Positions 28,552 through 37,813 of a stretch of 64,000 nt of DNA are shown piece by piece. The stretch is from Tritrichomonas musculus (taxonomy: Eukaryota; Parabasalia; Tritrichomonadida; Tritrichomonadidae), in the NCBI GenBank assembly GCA_039105265.1, contig JAPFFF010000004.1:5580001-5644000 (forward strand), given 5' to 3'. The translations under genes and the position numbers were made by a program. Positions within the stretch are counted from its first letter, which is position 1. Each line of letters opens with the position of its first letter. The notes beneath the pieces were generated by a model, which saw only the letters and a list, made by a program, of their open reading frames with translations, was not told where the DNA came from and did not search any database.

Positions 28552-31500
28552 ATGGATCTTCAGAAGATTCAAAGCATTTTTGATAGAAAACTATTACATG
28601 TTTGCAATCCTCACTTGAATAAAGTTATTCAAAAATTTAAATTTGATTTATTTTCAGAAAGCTTTCAAACATCGATACGAAATTTTCAAAGAAAAAATAA
28701 AATCAATATTCTTGTCATTGATGAGTATATTAACTCACAAAATAAATGTGATATTTCGGATTTTTTTATTGTTTGCTTTGATTATACTATATTATTAATC
28801 CAATCAACAGATTTTTCATTGTTTTGGTCATTAATCGAGTTAAATTCGGAATCAGTTATCTATTGTACATCAGAAAATGTCAAAAAGAAGATTGAACAAT
28901 CCGGAAATCAAAGAATTCATTTTCGATTTTCTGAAGAAAACGATCGTTTACTCATTGAAAAATTGGCTCCTTCATTTTTAACCAAATTTGAGCTTGATTT
29001 TTCAAATATCAATCCTGAAACCATCAAAGACATCAAGTTCACGTGGGATGTCATTCGAAAAAATATTTCTTTTTATATGATTTCAATTGGCTTTTTGAAT
29101 TCGAAATATGACAGAACTATTCATTTTGATGATTATTTTGAAAGTGGTGTTGAAGATAAAGAAATGAAGAGCGATGAATTCATTGAGCTTCATCTTTATA
29201 ATCGAGGTAGTTCATCATCAATTTATTTTGCATATTTGATTGAAAAAGAAGAAATTTGCTTGATGAAAATGTTTTTAAAAACGCCAGAAGAAGACAAGTT
29301 GTTTCAACGAGAGCATGAAAATTACCTCAGCATTAATCATCCTCTTCATCCCAGATATTTTGGCACTACGAAGTATTTATCATACAATTGTTTATTTATT
29401 GAATATTTAGAAGGGAGAACATTGGACGAAATTGATTTTACAAAAGAAACAACGAATTCTATTATGAAAATCATATTTGAAATAATGATTATTCTCGCAT
29501 ATCTTCATCATCATGGATTTATTTATCGAGACTTAAAGCCGAATAATGTAATTGTTGATGAAAACGACACAGTTTATCTTATTGACTTTGATCGGATGAT
29601 CAAAAAATCATCAACTAACTCAATTTTGAATATGACAGACAATTTTATGGAAGGATACATTGCACCAGAAATTTTAAATGGAGAAGCATTCACATATAAA
29701 TCAGATATTTATTCACTTGGAAAATTTATCTTATTTATCCTTTCAAAAAAATGTTCCCAAGAACTTATCAAAATTCAACAAATATTTTCGAAGTGCACTA
29801 GTTTAAAAGAAGAAGAACGACCAAGACTTTTGCAATTAATTAACACCTTTTATATTGAATTTTACTCTATTATATTTAGAATTGATGATAATCTCACAAA
29901 AATTAATTATGAAGATGATGAATTCACTTTTTATTTGTTTTTAATTGCAGAATATCGGAATACAAATGCACATTTTATACTTGCATTATTTTTCTATTAT
30001 GGCAATATTTTATGTAACGATGAGTATAACAAAACTGAATATCATTATTTAGAAAAATATCAGAAGAAATTTCAATTCACATCACAATATATAGATAAAG
30101 CTATTTTTTATTTCACGCTTGCAGCAAATCAAAATAATTTAGATGCACAATTTCATCTTGGCTTAATTTATTCAGAAGGAGAATATATTACAATAGATAT
30201 AAATAAAGCAATTCATTATTTCACAATTGCAGCAAATCAAAATAATTCAGATGCACAATTTCATCTTGGCTTAATTTATTCAGAAGGAGAATATGTTACA
30301 ATAGATATAAATAAAGCAATTTTTTATTTCACGCTTGCAGCAAATCAAAATAATTCAGATGCCCAATTTCATCTTGGCTTAATTTATTCAGAAGGAGGAT
30401 ATATTACAATAGATATAAATAAAGCAATTCATTATTTCACACTTGCTGCAAATCAAAATAATTCAGATGCACAATTTCATCTTGGCTTAATTTATTCAGA
30501 AGGAGAATATATTACAATAGATATAAATAAAGCAATTCATTATTTCACACTTGCAGCAAATCAAAATAATTCAGATGCACAATTTCATCTTGGCTTTATT
30601 TATTCAGAAGGAGAATATGTCACAATAGATATAAATAAAGCAATTTTTTATTTCACACTTGCTGCAAATCAAAATAATTCAGATGCACAATTTCATCTTG
30701 GCTTAATTTATTCAGAAGGAGGATATATTACAATAGATATAAATAAAGCAATTCATTATTTCACACTTGCAGCAAATCAAAATAATTCAACTGCACAATT
30801 AAATCTTGGCTTAATTTATTTAAAAGGAGAATATGTTACAATAGATATAAATAAAGCAATTCATTATTTCACACTTGCTGCAAATCAAAATGATTCAACT
30901 GCACAATTAAATCTTGGCTTAATTTATTTAAAAGGAGAATATGTTACAATAGATATAAATAAAGCAATTCATTATTTCACACTTGCTGCAAATCAAAATA
31001 ATTCAGATGCACAATTTAATCTTGGCTTAATTTATTTAAAAGAAGAATGTATTGCAAGAGATATAAATAAAGCAATTCATTATTTTACCCTTGCTGCAAA
31101 TCAACATGATTCAGATGCACAATTTAATCTTGGTTTAATTTATTCAGAAGGAAAATATGTTAAAAAAGATATAACCAAAGGAATTCATTATTACACACTT
31201 GCTGCAAATCAAAGTAATTCAACTGCACAATTTAAACTTGGAGTAATTTATTATAATGATGAATATGCTGTAAGAGATATAACTAAAGCAATTCATTATT
31301 ACACACTTGCAGCAAATCAAAATAATTCAGATGCACAATTTAATCTTGGAGTAATTTATTATACTGGAAAGTATGTTAAAAAAGATATAACCAAAGCAAT
31401 TCATTATTTTACCCTTGCTGCAAATCAACATGATTCAGATGCACAATTTAATCTTGGTTTAATTTATTCAGAAGGAAAATATGTTAAAAAAGATATAACC

Positions 31501-32427
31501 AAAGGAATTCATTATTACACACTTGCTGCAAATCAACATAATTCATATGCATTATTTAATCTTGGTTTAATTTATTCGAAAGGAGAATATATTAAAAGAG
31601 ATATGAATAAAGTAATTCATTATAACACACTTGCTGCAAATCAAAATCATCCATATGCACAATTTATACTAGGAATAATTTATTTTAATGGTATAGGTAT
31701 TTCTGTAAATATAAAAAAAGGAATATATTTAATTACCCTTTCAGCAAAAAATGGCAATATTCCTGCAAATTTTTATGTTGGTTATTTATATCATAGAGGT
31801 ATGTATATGAAGAGAGATATAAATAAAGCTATTCATTACTACAAAGAAGCATCATCGTTCAATAATCAATATGCTAAAAACAATCTGGGCATTCTCTTCA
31901 AGAACGGTTATAAAGATGAAGTTGTAAAGAACCTTGGCTTGTCTATTGAATATTTCAAAGAAGCAATTCGTCAAAAAGATGACGAAGTAAGCATGTATAA
32001 TTTAGCACATCTTTATTTCTACGAAGATCCAATCAAAGATAGTATTGACAAATCGATTGAATTATTGATCCACTCAATTGAAAAAGGGTTTCAACAGTCA
32101 AAAGAATTGTTGTGTTTAGCTCTACTTAAAAAGCATAATTTTCATTTGGGTATGATAAAAGCAGACATCGAGCGAATATCAAAAGGGAATAAAGAATTAT
32201 CATTTGAGATCTGCACAATTATAAGGAATTCAGGATTACTTGAATCAAAATATTTTGAAGCACAGTATAAGTATAACCAAAAAATTGATTTCCTTTATTC
32301 AAATGATTTAAAACCTTATATCTCAAAAGAAATAAATGATTCGGAAATTATTACAAATTCCGGCCCAGATCCACGAATTCCTAATATATCCAAATTGTTT
32401 TATGAAGGATTTGGTTTTGAAATTTAA
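28552..32427 (+). CDS. protein kinase with about 19 Sel1-like repeats, 1291 aa
   Basis: An intact three-part protein. Residues 1-200 form an N-terminal domain found in trichomonad kinases (INILVIDEYINS, ISDFFIVCFDYTILL). Residues about 215-430 are a kinase domain with CLMKMF (Lys near 239), YRDLKPNNVIVD near 324, DFD in place of DFG near 345, and AP-E in the activation segment (GYIAPEIL). The Asp residues needed for phosphotransfer and Mg binding are present; HRD is YRD. From about residue 510 come Sel1-like repeats of 36 residues (INKAIHYFTLAANQNNSDAQ, FHLGLIYSEGEYVTID). About 15 are nearly identical, followed by four worn ones. Sel1 repeats are helical pairs that bind partners. No membrane segment is seen. 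It is probably a cytosolic signalling kinase on a long solenoid. Confidence 0.92.
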   Translation: MDLQKIQSIFDRKLLHVCNPHLNKVIQKFKFDLFSESFQTSIRNFQRKNKINILVIDEYINSQNKCDISDFFIVCFDYTILLIQSTDFSLFWSLIELNSESVIYCTSENVKKKIEQSGNQRIHFRFSEENDRLLIEKLAPSFLTKFELDFSNINPETIKDIKFTWDVIRKNISFYMISIGFLNSKYDRTIHFDDYFESGVEDKEMKSDEFIELHLYNRGSSSSIYFAYLIEKEEICLMKMFLKTPEEDKLFQREHENYLSINHPLHPRYFGTTKYLSYNCLFIEYLEGRTLDEIDFTKETTNSIMKIIFEIMIILAYLHHHGFIYRDLKPNNVIVDENDTVYLIDFDRMIKKSSTNSILNMTDNFMEGYIAPEILNGEAFTYKSDIYSLGKFILFILSKKCSQELIKIQQIFSKCTSLKEEERPRLLQLINTFYIEFYSIIFRIDDNLTKINYEDDEFTFYLFLIAEYRNTNAHFILALFFYYGNILCNDEYNKTEYHYLEKYQKKFQFTSQYIDKAIFYFTLAANQNNLDAQFHLGLIYSEGEYITIDINKAIHYFTIAANQNNSDAQFHLGLIYSEGEYVTIDINKAIFYFTLAANQNNSDAQFHLGLIYSEGGYITIDINKAIHYFTLAANQNNSDAQFHLGLIYSEGEYITIDINKAIHYFTLAANQNNSDAQFHLGFIYSEGEYVTIDINKAIFYFTLAANQNNSDAQFHLGLIYSEGGYITIDINKAIHYFTLAANQNNSTAQLNLGLIYLKGEYVTIDINKAIHYFTLAANQNDSTAQLNLGLIYLKGEYVTIDINKAIHYFTLAANQNNSDAQFNLGLIYLKEECIARDINKAIHYFTLAANQHDSDAQFNLGLIYSEGKYVKKDITKGIHYYTLAANQSNSTAQFKLGVIYYNDEYAVRDITKAIHYYTLAANQNNSDAQFNLGVIYYTGKYVKKDITKAIHYFTLAANQHDSDAQFNLGLIYSEGKYVKKDITKGIHYYTLAANQHNSYALFNLGLIYSKGEYIKRDMNKVIHYNTLAANQNHPYAQFILGIIYFNGIGISVNIKKGIYLITLSAKNGNIPANFYVGYLYHRGMYMKRDINKAIHYYKEASSFNNQYAKNNLGILFKNGYKDEVVKNLGLSIEYFKEAIRQKDDEVSMYNLAHLYFYEDPIKDSIDKSIELLIHSIEKGFQQSKELLCLALLKKHNFHLGMIKADIERISKGNKELSFEICTIIRNSGLLESKYFEAQYKYNQKIDFLYSNDLKPYISKEINDSEIITNSGPDPRIPNISKLFYEGFGFEI
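30090..31700 (+). repeat. 108-bp tandem repeats within the Sel1 region
   Basis: About 15 units of 108 bp encode the Sel1 repeats. Neighbouring units are nearly identical at DNA level, including synonymous sites, and fall into alternating types (FYF/HYF, EGEY/EGGY), the mark of unequal crossing-over or gene conversion. Repeat number is likely to differ between strains. Confidence 0.9.
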
Positions 32428-32509
32428 ATAGATAAAGTGGTTAAAAAAAATATTCAAAAAGTTCTTCATTTTTAAAATCAATTTTTGTATTCAAATTAAT
32501 TTCTTTTCT

Positions 32510-33066
32510 TAAAAGAAAATTTTGTTTATAAACAGCGATTGTAAAGAAAGCTTCAACATAACCAAAACTTGCTGCTCATTGATAGTATTCAAGAGCCTTT
32601 TTATAACTTTGTGCAACACCTAATCCGTCCTCATAATAGCATCAAATTGTCAAGAAAGCTACATTATTTCCGAATTCAGATGATTTTTTTTAAAGAATTC
32701 AAGTTCTTTTGCATAATTTTGTTCAACTCCTTGGCCTTTATCGTAACAGACACCTAAATCATACAAAGCATAGCAATTACCTTGGCCAGCTGACTTGTGA
32801 TAGCATTCGGTTGCTTTACTGAAATTTTGTTCAACTCCTTGACCTTTCGAATAACAAGTGCCAATATTGAAAAGTGCTTCTGGATCGCCGTTGTCTACTT
32901 CTTTTTGATAAAGTTCAATGGTATCACAATTTTCTTGCATTTCATTAGCTTCTTCTTTCTTCTCACTGAATTGATGTAGATAGATCTTGACTTCTTCTGG
33001 GTTGATCTCATCATCAATATAAGAAAAGTCATTTGAAAGCTTTGAGAAGATTTTGGCAAATGTTTA
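32510..33066 (-). pseudogene. kinase-Sel1 protein, broken 3' part
   Basis: Read from 33066 down, FAKIFSKLSNDFSYIDDEIN matches the region just after the kinase domain in the gene at 60.3 kb (FEMLTNDFSFSSESVEEDEI). Sel1 repeats of the GNxYALYDLGVCYDKGQGVE type follow, and after breaks at 32.68 and 32.64 kb more Sel1 text appears (YEDGLGVAQSYKKALEYYQ). No kinase core or start is present. It is a dead member of the kinase-Sel1 family whose consensus differs from the gene at 28.5 kb. Confidence 0.8.
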
Positions 33067-33236
33067 ATTTATTTATTTTGTGGATTTTTATTGTGAAACA
33101 AAAAAAAAATGTTTTTTCAGTATTTTTTTAAATTTATTTATTGAGATATTAGTGGACTTTATTCTTATTTTTTATGAAAATTTTAATTGAAATATTATTA
33201 AATTTTTAACTTTTTATGTAAAAAATTATTTTAGCA

Positions 33237-33275
33237 CCCCACTTTTTGAATTTTTAAACTATTTAAAAAGTGGGG
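33237..33275. repeat. 11-bp hairpin, CCCCACTTTTT/AAAAAGTGGGG
   Basis: Perfect arms at 33237-33247 and 33265-33275 with a 17-base loop lie between the dead kinase-Sel1 copy and the gene at 33583. It stands out as GC-rich in AT-rich spacer. Function is unknown. Confidence 0.6.
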
Positions 33276-33570
33276 GCAATCCGATTGACTATTGAAAAAA
33301 ATTATTAAAATTTTATATTTTTAAAATTTTTGAAAATTTTCAAATTGTTCTTTATATGCCTACTGTAAAATAACACGACAGTAATAATTCGAAACTGTAA
33401 TTAAAATATATTTATTATAATATTTACTATTTATTATATATATTATAAGATATACTATATATAAAAAATAATTTTCATTTATCCATTGAAAAATTGAATA
33501 TATTGAAAGGAACGTAAAAAATTTATTAAAATTTTAGATACAAAATTTTAAACATGAAACTTTAATTACT

Positions 33571-33582
33571 TCATTTTTCATT
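33571..33582 (+). promoter_or_regulatory. doubled Inr-like motif
   Basis: TCATTTTTCATT directly precedes the ATG at 33583: two TCATT copies, the second abutting the start codon. This supports the first ATG over the next Met at codon 20. Confidence 0.5.
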
Positions 33583-34239
33583 ATGCTTGTTCATAAAAAG
33601 AACCAATGCTATAAAATCGGCTGCACTGGACGCGATATCATGAAAGTTTTCCAAAAATCATCTACAGCCGATAGAACTTATATGAATGAACAAATGAAAG
33701 CTCACCTTGATTATCTTGACCAACATGGAATCACCGAATACCAAAACTTTGTCCAAACACTTCGTGATTACCAATTCAATGCAGGATCTATATTGAGATT
33801 GATCGAAGCCTTCGTTGACTACAGAACACGCCAAAATCCTGCTCATCCCCTCTTCTTATTGAAACCACGTGAATTGAAGAAAACAAATGCAGGGGAAAAG
33901 AACATACTTTTGAATAGACTTGCTTTGGAATATTCGTTTGAATTCTTATCATTTTTCCAAAACTATGTACAGTTCTATTACCCACTCATGAAAATCAAAG
34001 GCAAACTCATACAAAACATCAGAATAAAAATAGAACGCCTCGTTGAAATGAAAGATAAGAAAAATGATGACAAAATCGACATGAATTCAAATGATTCCAT
34101 TGAAATCCTTGATTCAATCCCATTAACCAATGAAATCGATGCTGATGATGACTTCTTCATGTTCGGCGATGACCAATCAGCTGATTTCAACTCCTTGTTC
34201 ACCAATGATGACGTTTTTGAAGATATATTTGGTGAATAA
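33583..34239 (+). CDS. conserved-looking hypothetical protein, 218 aa
   Basis: An intact gene with two Inr-like motifs at its start. Codon choice favours C-ending codons (ATC, TAC, CTC, GAC) far more than its neighbours, as in well-expressed trichomonad housekeeping genes. The protein has a short basic N-terminus (HKKNQCYKIGC), a helical middle (QMKAHLDYLDQHGITEYQNF, then GSILRLIEAFVDYR, FLSFFQNYVQFYYPLMKIKG) and an acidic C-terminal tail (EIDADDDFFMFGDDQ, ending DDVFEDIFGE). Acidic-aromatic tails of this kind are common in transcription or chromatin factors. I do not recognise the family. No membrane segment is present. Confidence 0.8.
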   Translation: MLVHKKNQCYKIGCTGRDIMKVFQKSSTADRTYMNEQMKAHLDYLDQHGITEYQNFVQTLRDYQFNAGSILRLIEAFVDYRTRQNPAHPLFLLKPRELKKTNAGEKNILLNRLALEYSFEFLSFFQNYVQFYYPLMKIKGKLIQNIRIKIERLVEMKDKKNDDKIDMNSNDSIEILDSIPLTNEIDADDDFFMFGDDQSADFNSLFTNDDVFEDIFGE

Positions 34240-34607
34240 CATATAATAGGAGCTTCTTTATGAATCATGCTGTACAGGCTCTGTACGGCGAGATTTATAA
34301 AGAAATTGGGATATGAATATTAGAACATTACGATGAGAAATCATCGTGATATGTGAAAAATAAACAATATAATGTGTGAAAAAATAATATATATATATTG
34401 TTTTTATTTTTTTTATTTTTGAAGATTTTGATCATTCATCGATATTTGAAAAAAAAAACATTTTAATTAGATATATCAATATTGATGTGATAATCACCTC
34501 TTCCATCAAAATAGTTGATTCCTTCTTAAAGAAGGTAATCAGCTTGATTCGTGTTAATTTACTGCATTTCAATTAAAAAAAAAAAAAAAAAAAAATCAAA
34601 AAAAATC
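34240..34607. other. intergenic, long A-run
   Basis: Spacer downstream of the gene at 33583. It holds a short palindromic TGTACAGGCTCTGTACGG near 34270 and an uninterrupted run of about 22 A that, read on the minus strand, lies just beyond the tRNA-Ser terminator. Confidence 0.5.
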
Positions 34608-34688
34608 GACAGCTATGGGATTTGAACCCATAAGGGACAAGCCCGAAAGATTTCTAGTCTTCCGCATTACCAACTCTGCCAAACTGTC
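34608..34688 (-). tRNA. tRNA-Ser (anticodon AGA)
   Basis: Minus-strand cloverleaf of 81 nt. The acceptor is GACAGTT/AGCTGTC with one wobble. The anticodon stem GAAGA/TCTTT has loop CTAGAAA (anticodon AGA). A long variable arm, GGG/CCC with a CTTGT loop, marks a serine tRNA. The T arm is ATGGG/CCCAT with loop TTCAAAT. Long T-tracts follow the 3' end on the minus strand, fitting Pol III termination. Confidence 0.96.
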
Positions 34689-34798
34689 ATTCATGCTTTA
34701 TTATATTTAATTAATTTAATAAATTATTCAAAAAGTTCTATGTGGAAATCATATTGTGTAATTCAATATTTTATTTATGAAAAATTCAACATTCTATA

Positions 34799-37149
34799 TT
34801 ATTTTTTGCTAGAATTAATAGTATGAGTTGCCTTGAAACGGTTTAATTCGTGATAGCGACTGTTAATAATATCAAAATCAATTTCTTTAGCCAATTCGAA
34901 AGAGTTTTTTGCCATATCTTGAATGATCTGGTCAAAAGAAGGACGTTTATTTGGTTTATAAGAAGTGCATTTTTTAATAAGATTGATGCAATATTGAGTG
35001 ATGTTTGATGACGGCTGAGGGAACTTAATTGGAGTGTTGCTAAGTTTTTCTTTCATGCTTTGTTTAGGAAGTGATCCAGTAAAGAGTACGAAAAGAACGA
35101 TTCCATATGAATACACGTCAGTTTTGCTATCGTAATCTTCATCATTCATCATTTCAGGCGACATGTAAGCAAGTGTTCCAATTCCTTTTGTCATCGAATT
35201 ACTTGTTCCAGAAAGATCTTGAACACGAACGAGTCCGAAATCGATAATTTTAGACTCCAAGACGCAATTCAACATGATGTTTTCAAGCTTCAAATCACGA
35301 TGTATCATTCCAAGACTATGAATGTAAGACATACCAAAAGCGACCTCAATTGCAATTCGTGCCTTCAATGTGTTGTTCATCATGTTTTTATCAATTACGT
35401 CTTTGATTTTGTATGGAAGTAATTCAAAGAAAAGTGCAATTGTCGTCTTGTTGCCTTCTTCTTCTGTTTGTCCTGGAATTTCTTCTTGCATGTTGTAGCC
35501 AATGGCCTTGCAGATGCATGGATGATTGATGCTGAGAAGAACTTCGATTTCTTTCAATGCGTTTTTCATGACATTGAACATTTCTTCTTCATGATTTGCT
35601 TTGATGATTTTCTTGCACATCACCCGGCCTGTTCGTTTGTCAATAACCTTGTAAACATCGCATGTCGCTCCTTCTCCAATTTTGCGCACAACTTTATGGA
35701 ATTTTTCATCTTCTGATCCAATGAAAACTTCTTCGTTGGACTTGTTTTTCACCTGCGTTTCATCTTCATTTTCAAAGTCTTCTTTTGCGCCTTGCTGCTT
35801 GAATTCTTCAATTGACAAGACATTTTCATATTTACTGAGATGTGCTCTAAGATAACGAACATAATCATTGTCAGTCTTGTCATCCTGCGCTTTGCTATGA
35901 ACTTTTCGTGTTCTTTTCTTTTCAATTGGTTCTTTTTTGGCTGGCTTGGAATCTTCCTCGATGTAGTTGATCTTATCATGGTGTATTTTTGTGTCCACTC
36001 CTGTTAATTTGGCATTGCGTTTTACATGTATTTTAACACTTTGAGGTAGGTTCTTAAAAGGGTAATCGTTAAAAACAATTTCAGTCGCATTTGGGAAGAA
36101 CATGTTTTGCATTTCATCGCATAAAAAGAAGCTATCATGTCCTATTTTTATTGATTCGCCAAGAAATTCAACATCTTTTAATTTTTCTGTATTATAAAAA
36201 GAACGTTCTTTTATCTCTTTCAATGATGGTGGAAAAACAATTTTTTCAGGGCCAGAGATTTCAGCAAAAGCTTGATAATTTATGCATTCAAGTGAAGAGT
36301 TTGGATCAAATATTATTGAGTCTAAAACAGTATTTGCTGATCATGGTAATTTGTGGTGGAATTTCTGCTTTCTTTATGTCACGTCTTGCGAAAAAAAAGC
36401 ATGTCAAAAAGCTTGCTTCCTTTCGTCTTTTTCAGCAAATACTTTTTATCAAAAACTTGAAAATGTTTGTTTTTTGATGATACTTCTACATGTACCAAGT
36501 TTTGAACGGCAGAGAAGCACGCATCTCCGATTTCTTCAACGCTTGCTGGTAGAAAGAGCTCTTGAATTGTGCTGAATGTGAACGTATCATTGGGAATTTT
36601 TTTTAGCATTGAATTTTCTGGGAAAACGATAGATTTCAATTTGTCATGCTGATAAAAAGAATAATTTTTCACAATTTTAATTTGGGAAGGAATTTTTGCG
36701 TCTTTGATATCGTAGCGAGCATAATGAAGAATGTCAAATTTGTCAGAATTTCCGTCACTTTTGCCTAAAAGAAAATTATTTTGATAATATTGGAAATATG
36801 TATTTTTTGAGGAGATTTCAATTTCTACTAAATCAAAAAGATTTTTGCACCAATCATCTTCTAGTTCCCTAAAACTATTTGGTATTTTGAGTTTTTTGAT
36901 ATGAGCCATACTTAGAAAGCCAGATTTAAAAGAGATTATTTTTGAGTTCTCTGGAAATGTCAGTAATTCAATGTTACAATTAGAAAATGCATATGTTTTG
37001 ATTGAAATTATTTTGTATGTTTGGCCTTTAAAATTTACAGCATTGGGAACAAGAACTACTCCTTTTGCCTTTGGTGAATCGGCAACTAATGCAGATTTGT
37101 CTTTCTCATTTATTGAAATATTTAAGCAGCCGTCTATTTCAATTTCCAT
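34799..37149 (-). pseudogene. BspA-type LRR plus protein kinase, with frame breaks
   Basis: The ATG at 37149 opens an LRR region (MEIEIDGCLNISINEKD; MAHIKKLKIPNSFRELEDDW; DILHYARYDIKDAKIPSQ). The text then shifts frame near 36380, at a run of A, and again near 36320, and continues (SLECINYQAFAEISGPEKIV) into the rest of the LRR, a basic linker and a complete kinase domain. Kinase motifs are GEGATCDVYKV, CKKII (Lys), HRDLKLENIML, DFGLVRV and YMSPEM, followed by KPNKRPSF. The kinase half is fully open from about 36320 to 34799. The two breaks could be recent damage or homopolymer sequencing errors, so the gene may be alive. Its closest relative here is the LRR fragment at 59.4 kb. A signalling or surface-scaffold role is inferred. 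Confidence 0.75.
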
Positions 37150-37813
37150 TAAAGATTGAATTCAATTGTTTTCAGAACTTCTAAGAAAAAAAATTCATAA
37201 AATATTTAATTTTTATTTAGACTGGTTAATAAAATTTGTGTAAGCTCTGAGAATTTTCACAAATTTTGAATTATCTTAACAAGTTTGAGAGTTAAACTTT
37301 TTTAGAGGAATCTTCTGAAATATTGAAACTTTTTTAGAGGAATCTTTTTATTTTTTGAAAGGAGATCTAATATATTCAAAATTCTAATAATAAATAATTA
37401 TAAACATTTGATAATTTATTAAATTGTTATTATATTATTAAATGAAAATAAATATATATTTAATTATTGAATTTATCAATAATCTAGCAAGATATAAATA
37501 TTTGATATTTTTTCTTTCAATTCAATTTTGAGAAACAAAATTTGTATTAACTCATAGAAATACCCATCCTATTTTTATTGAAAAAAATTAAAATTTAAAT
37601 ATATATATATATCATTTATAATAATAATTTATTTGATGTTAAAATGTTAATTATATTATACTATAATATTTATAATAAATTTAATATATATATATTTTAT
37701 ATTATTATATTATTAACGAGTATATAGCTTTATTTAAGTAAAAAATCGTTTTTTTTGCAATTCAAAATTCAAAATAAAAAAATTTTATTTTAGCTTTTCG
37801 AAACTCAGTTTAA
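37150..37813. other. divergent intergenic, nothing seen
   Basis: 660 bp between two divergent genes. AACTTTTTTAGAGGAATCTT is repeated twice near 37.30 and 37.33 kb; otherwise it is AT-rich with short AT runs. Confidence 0.55.
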
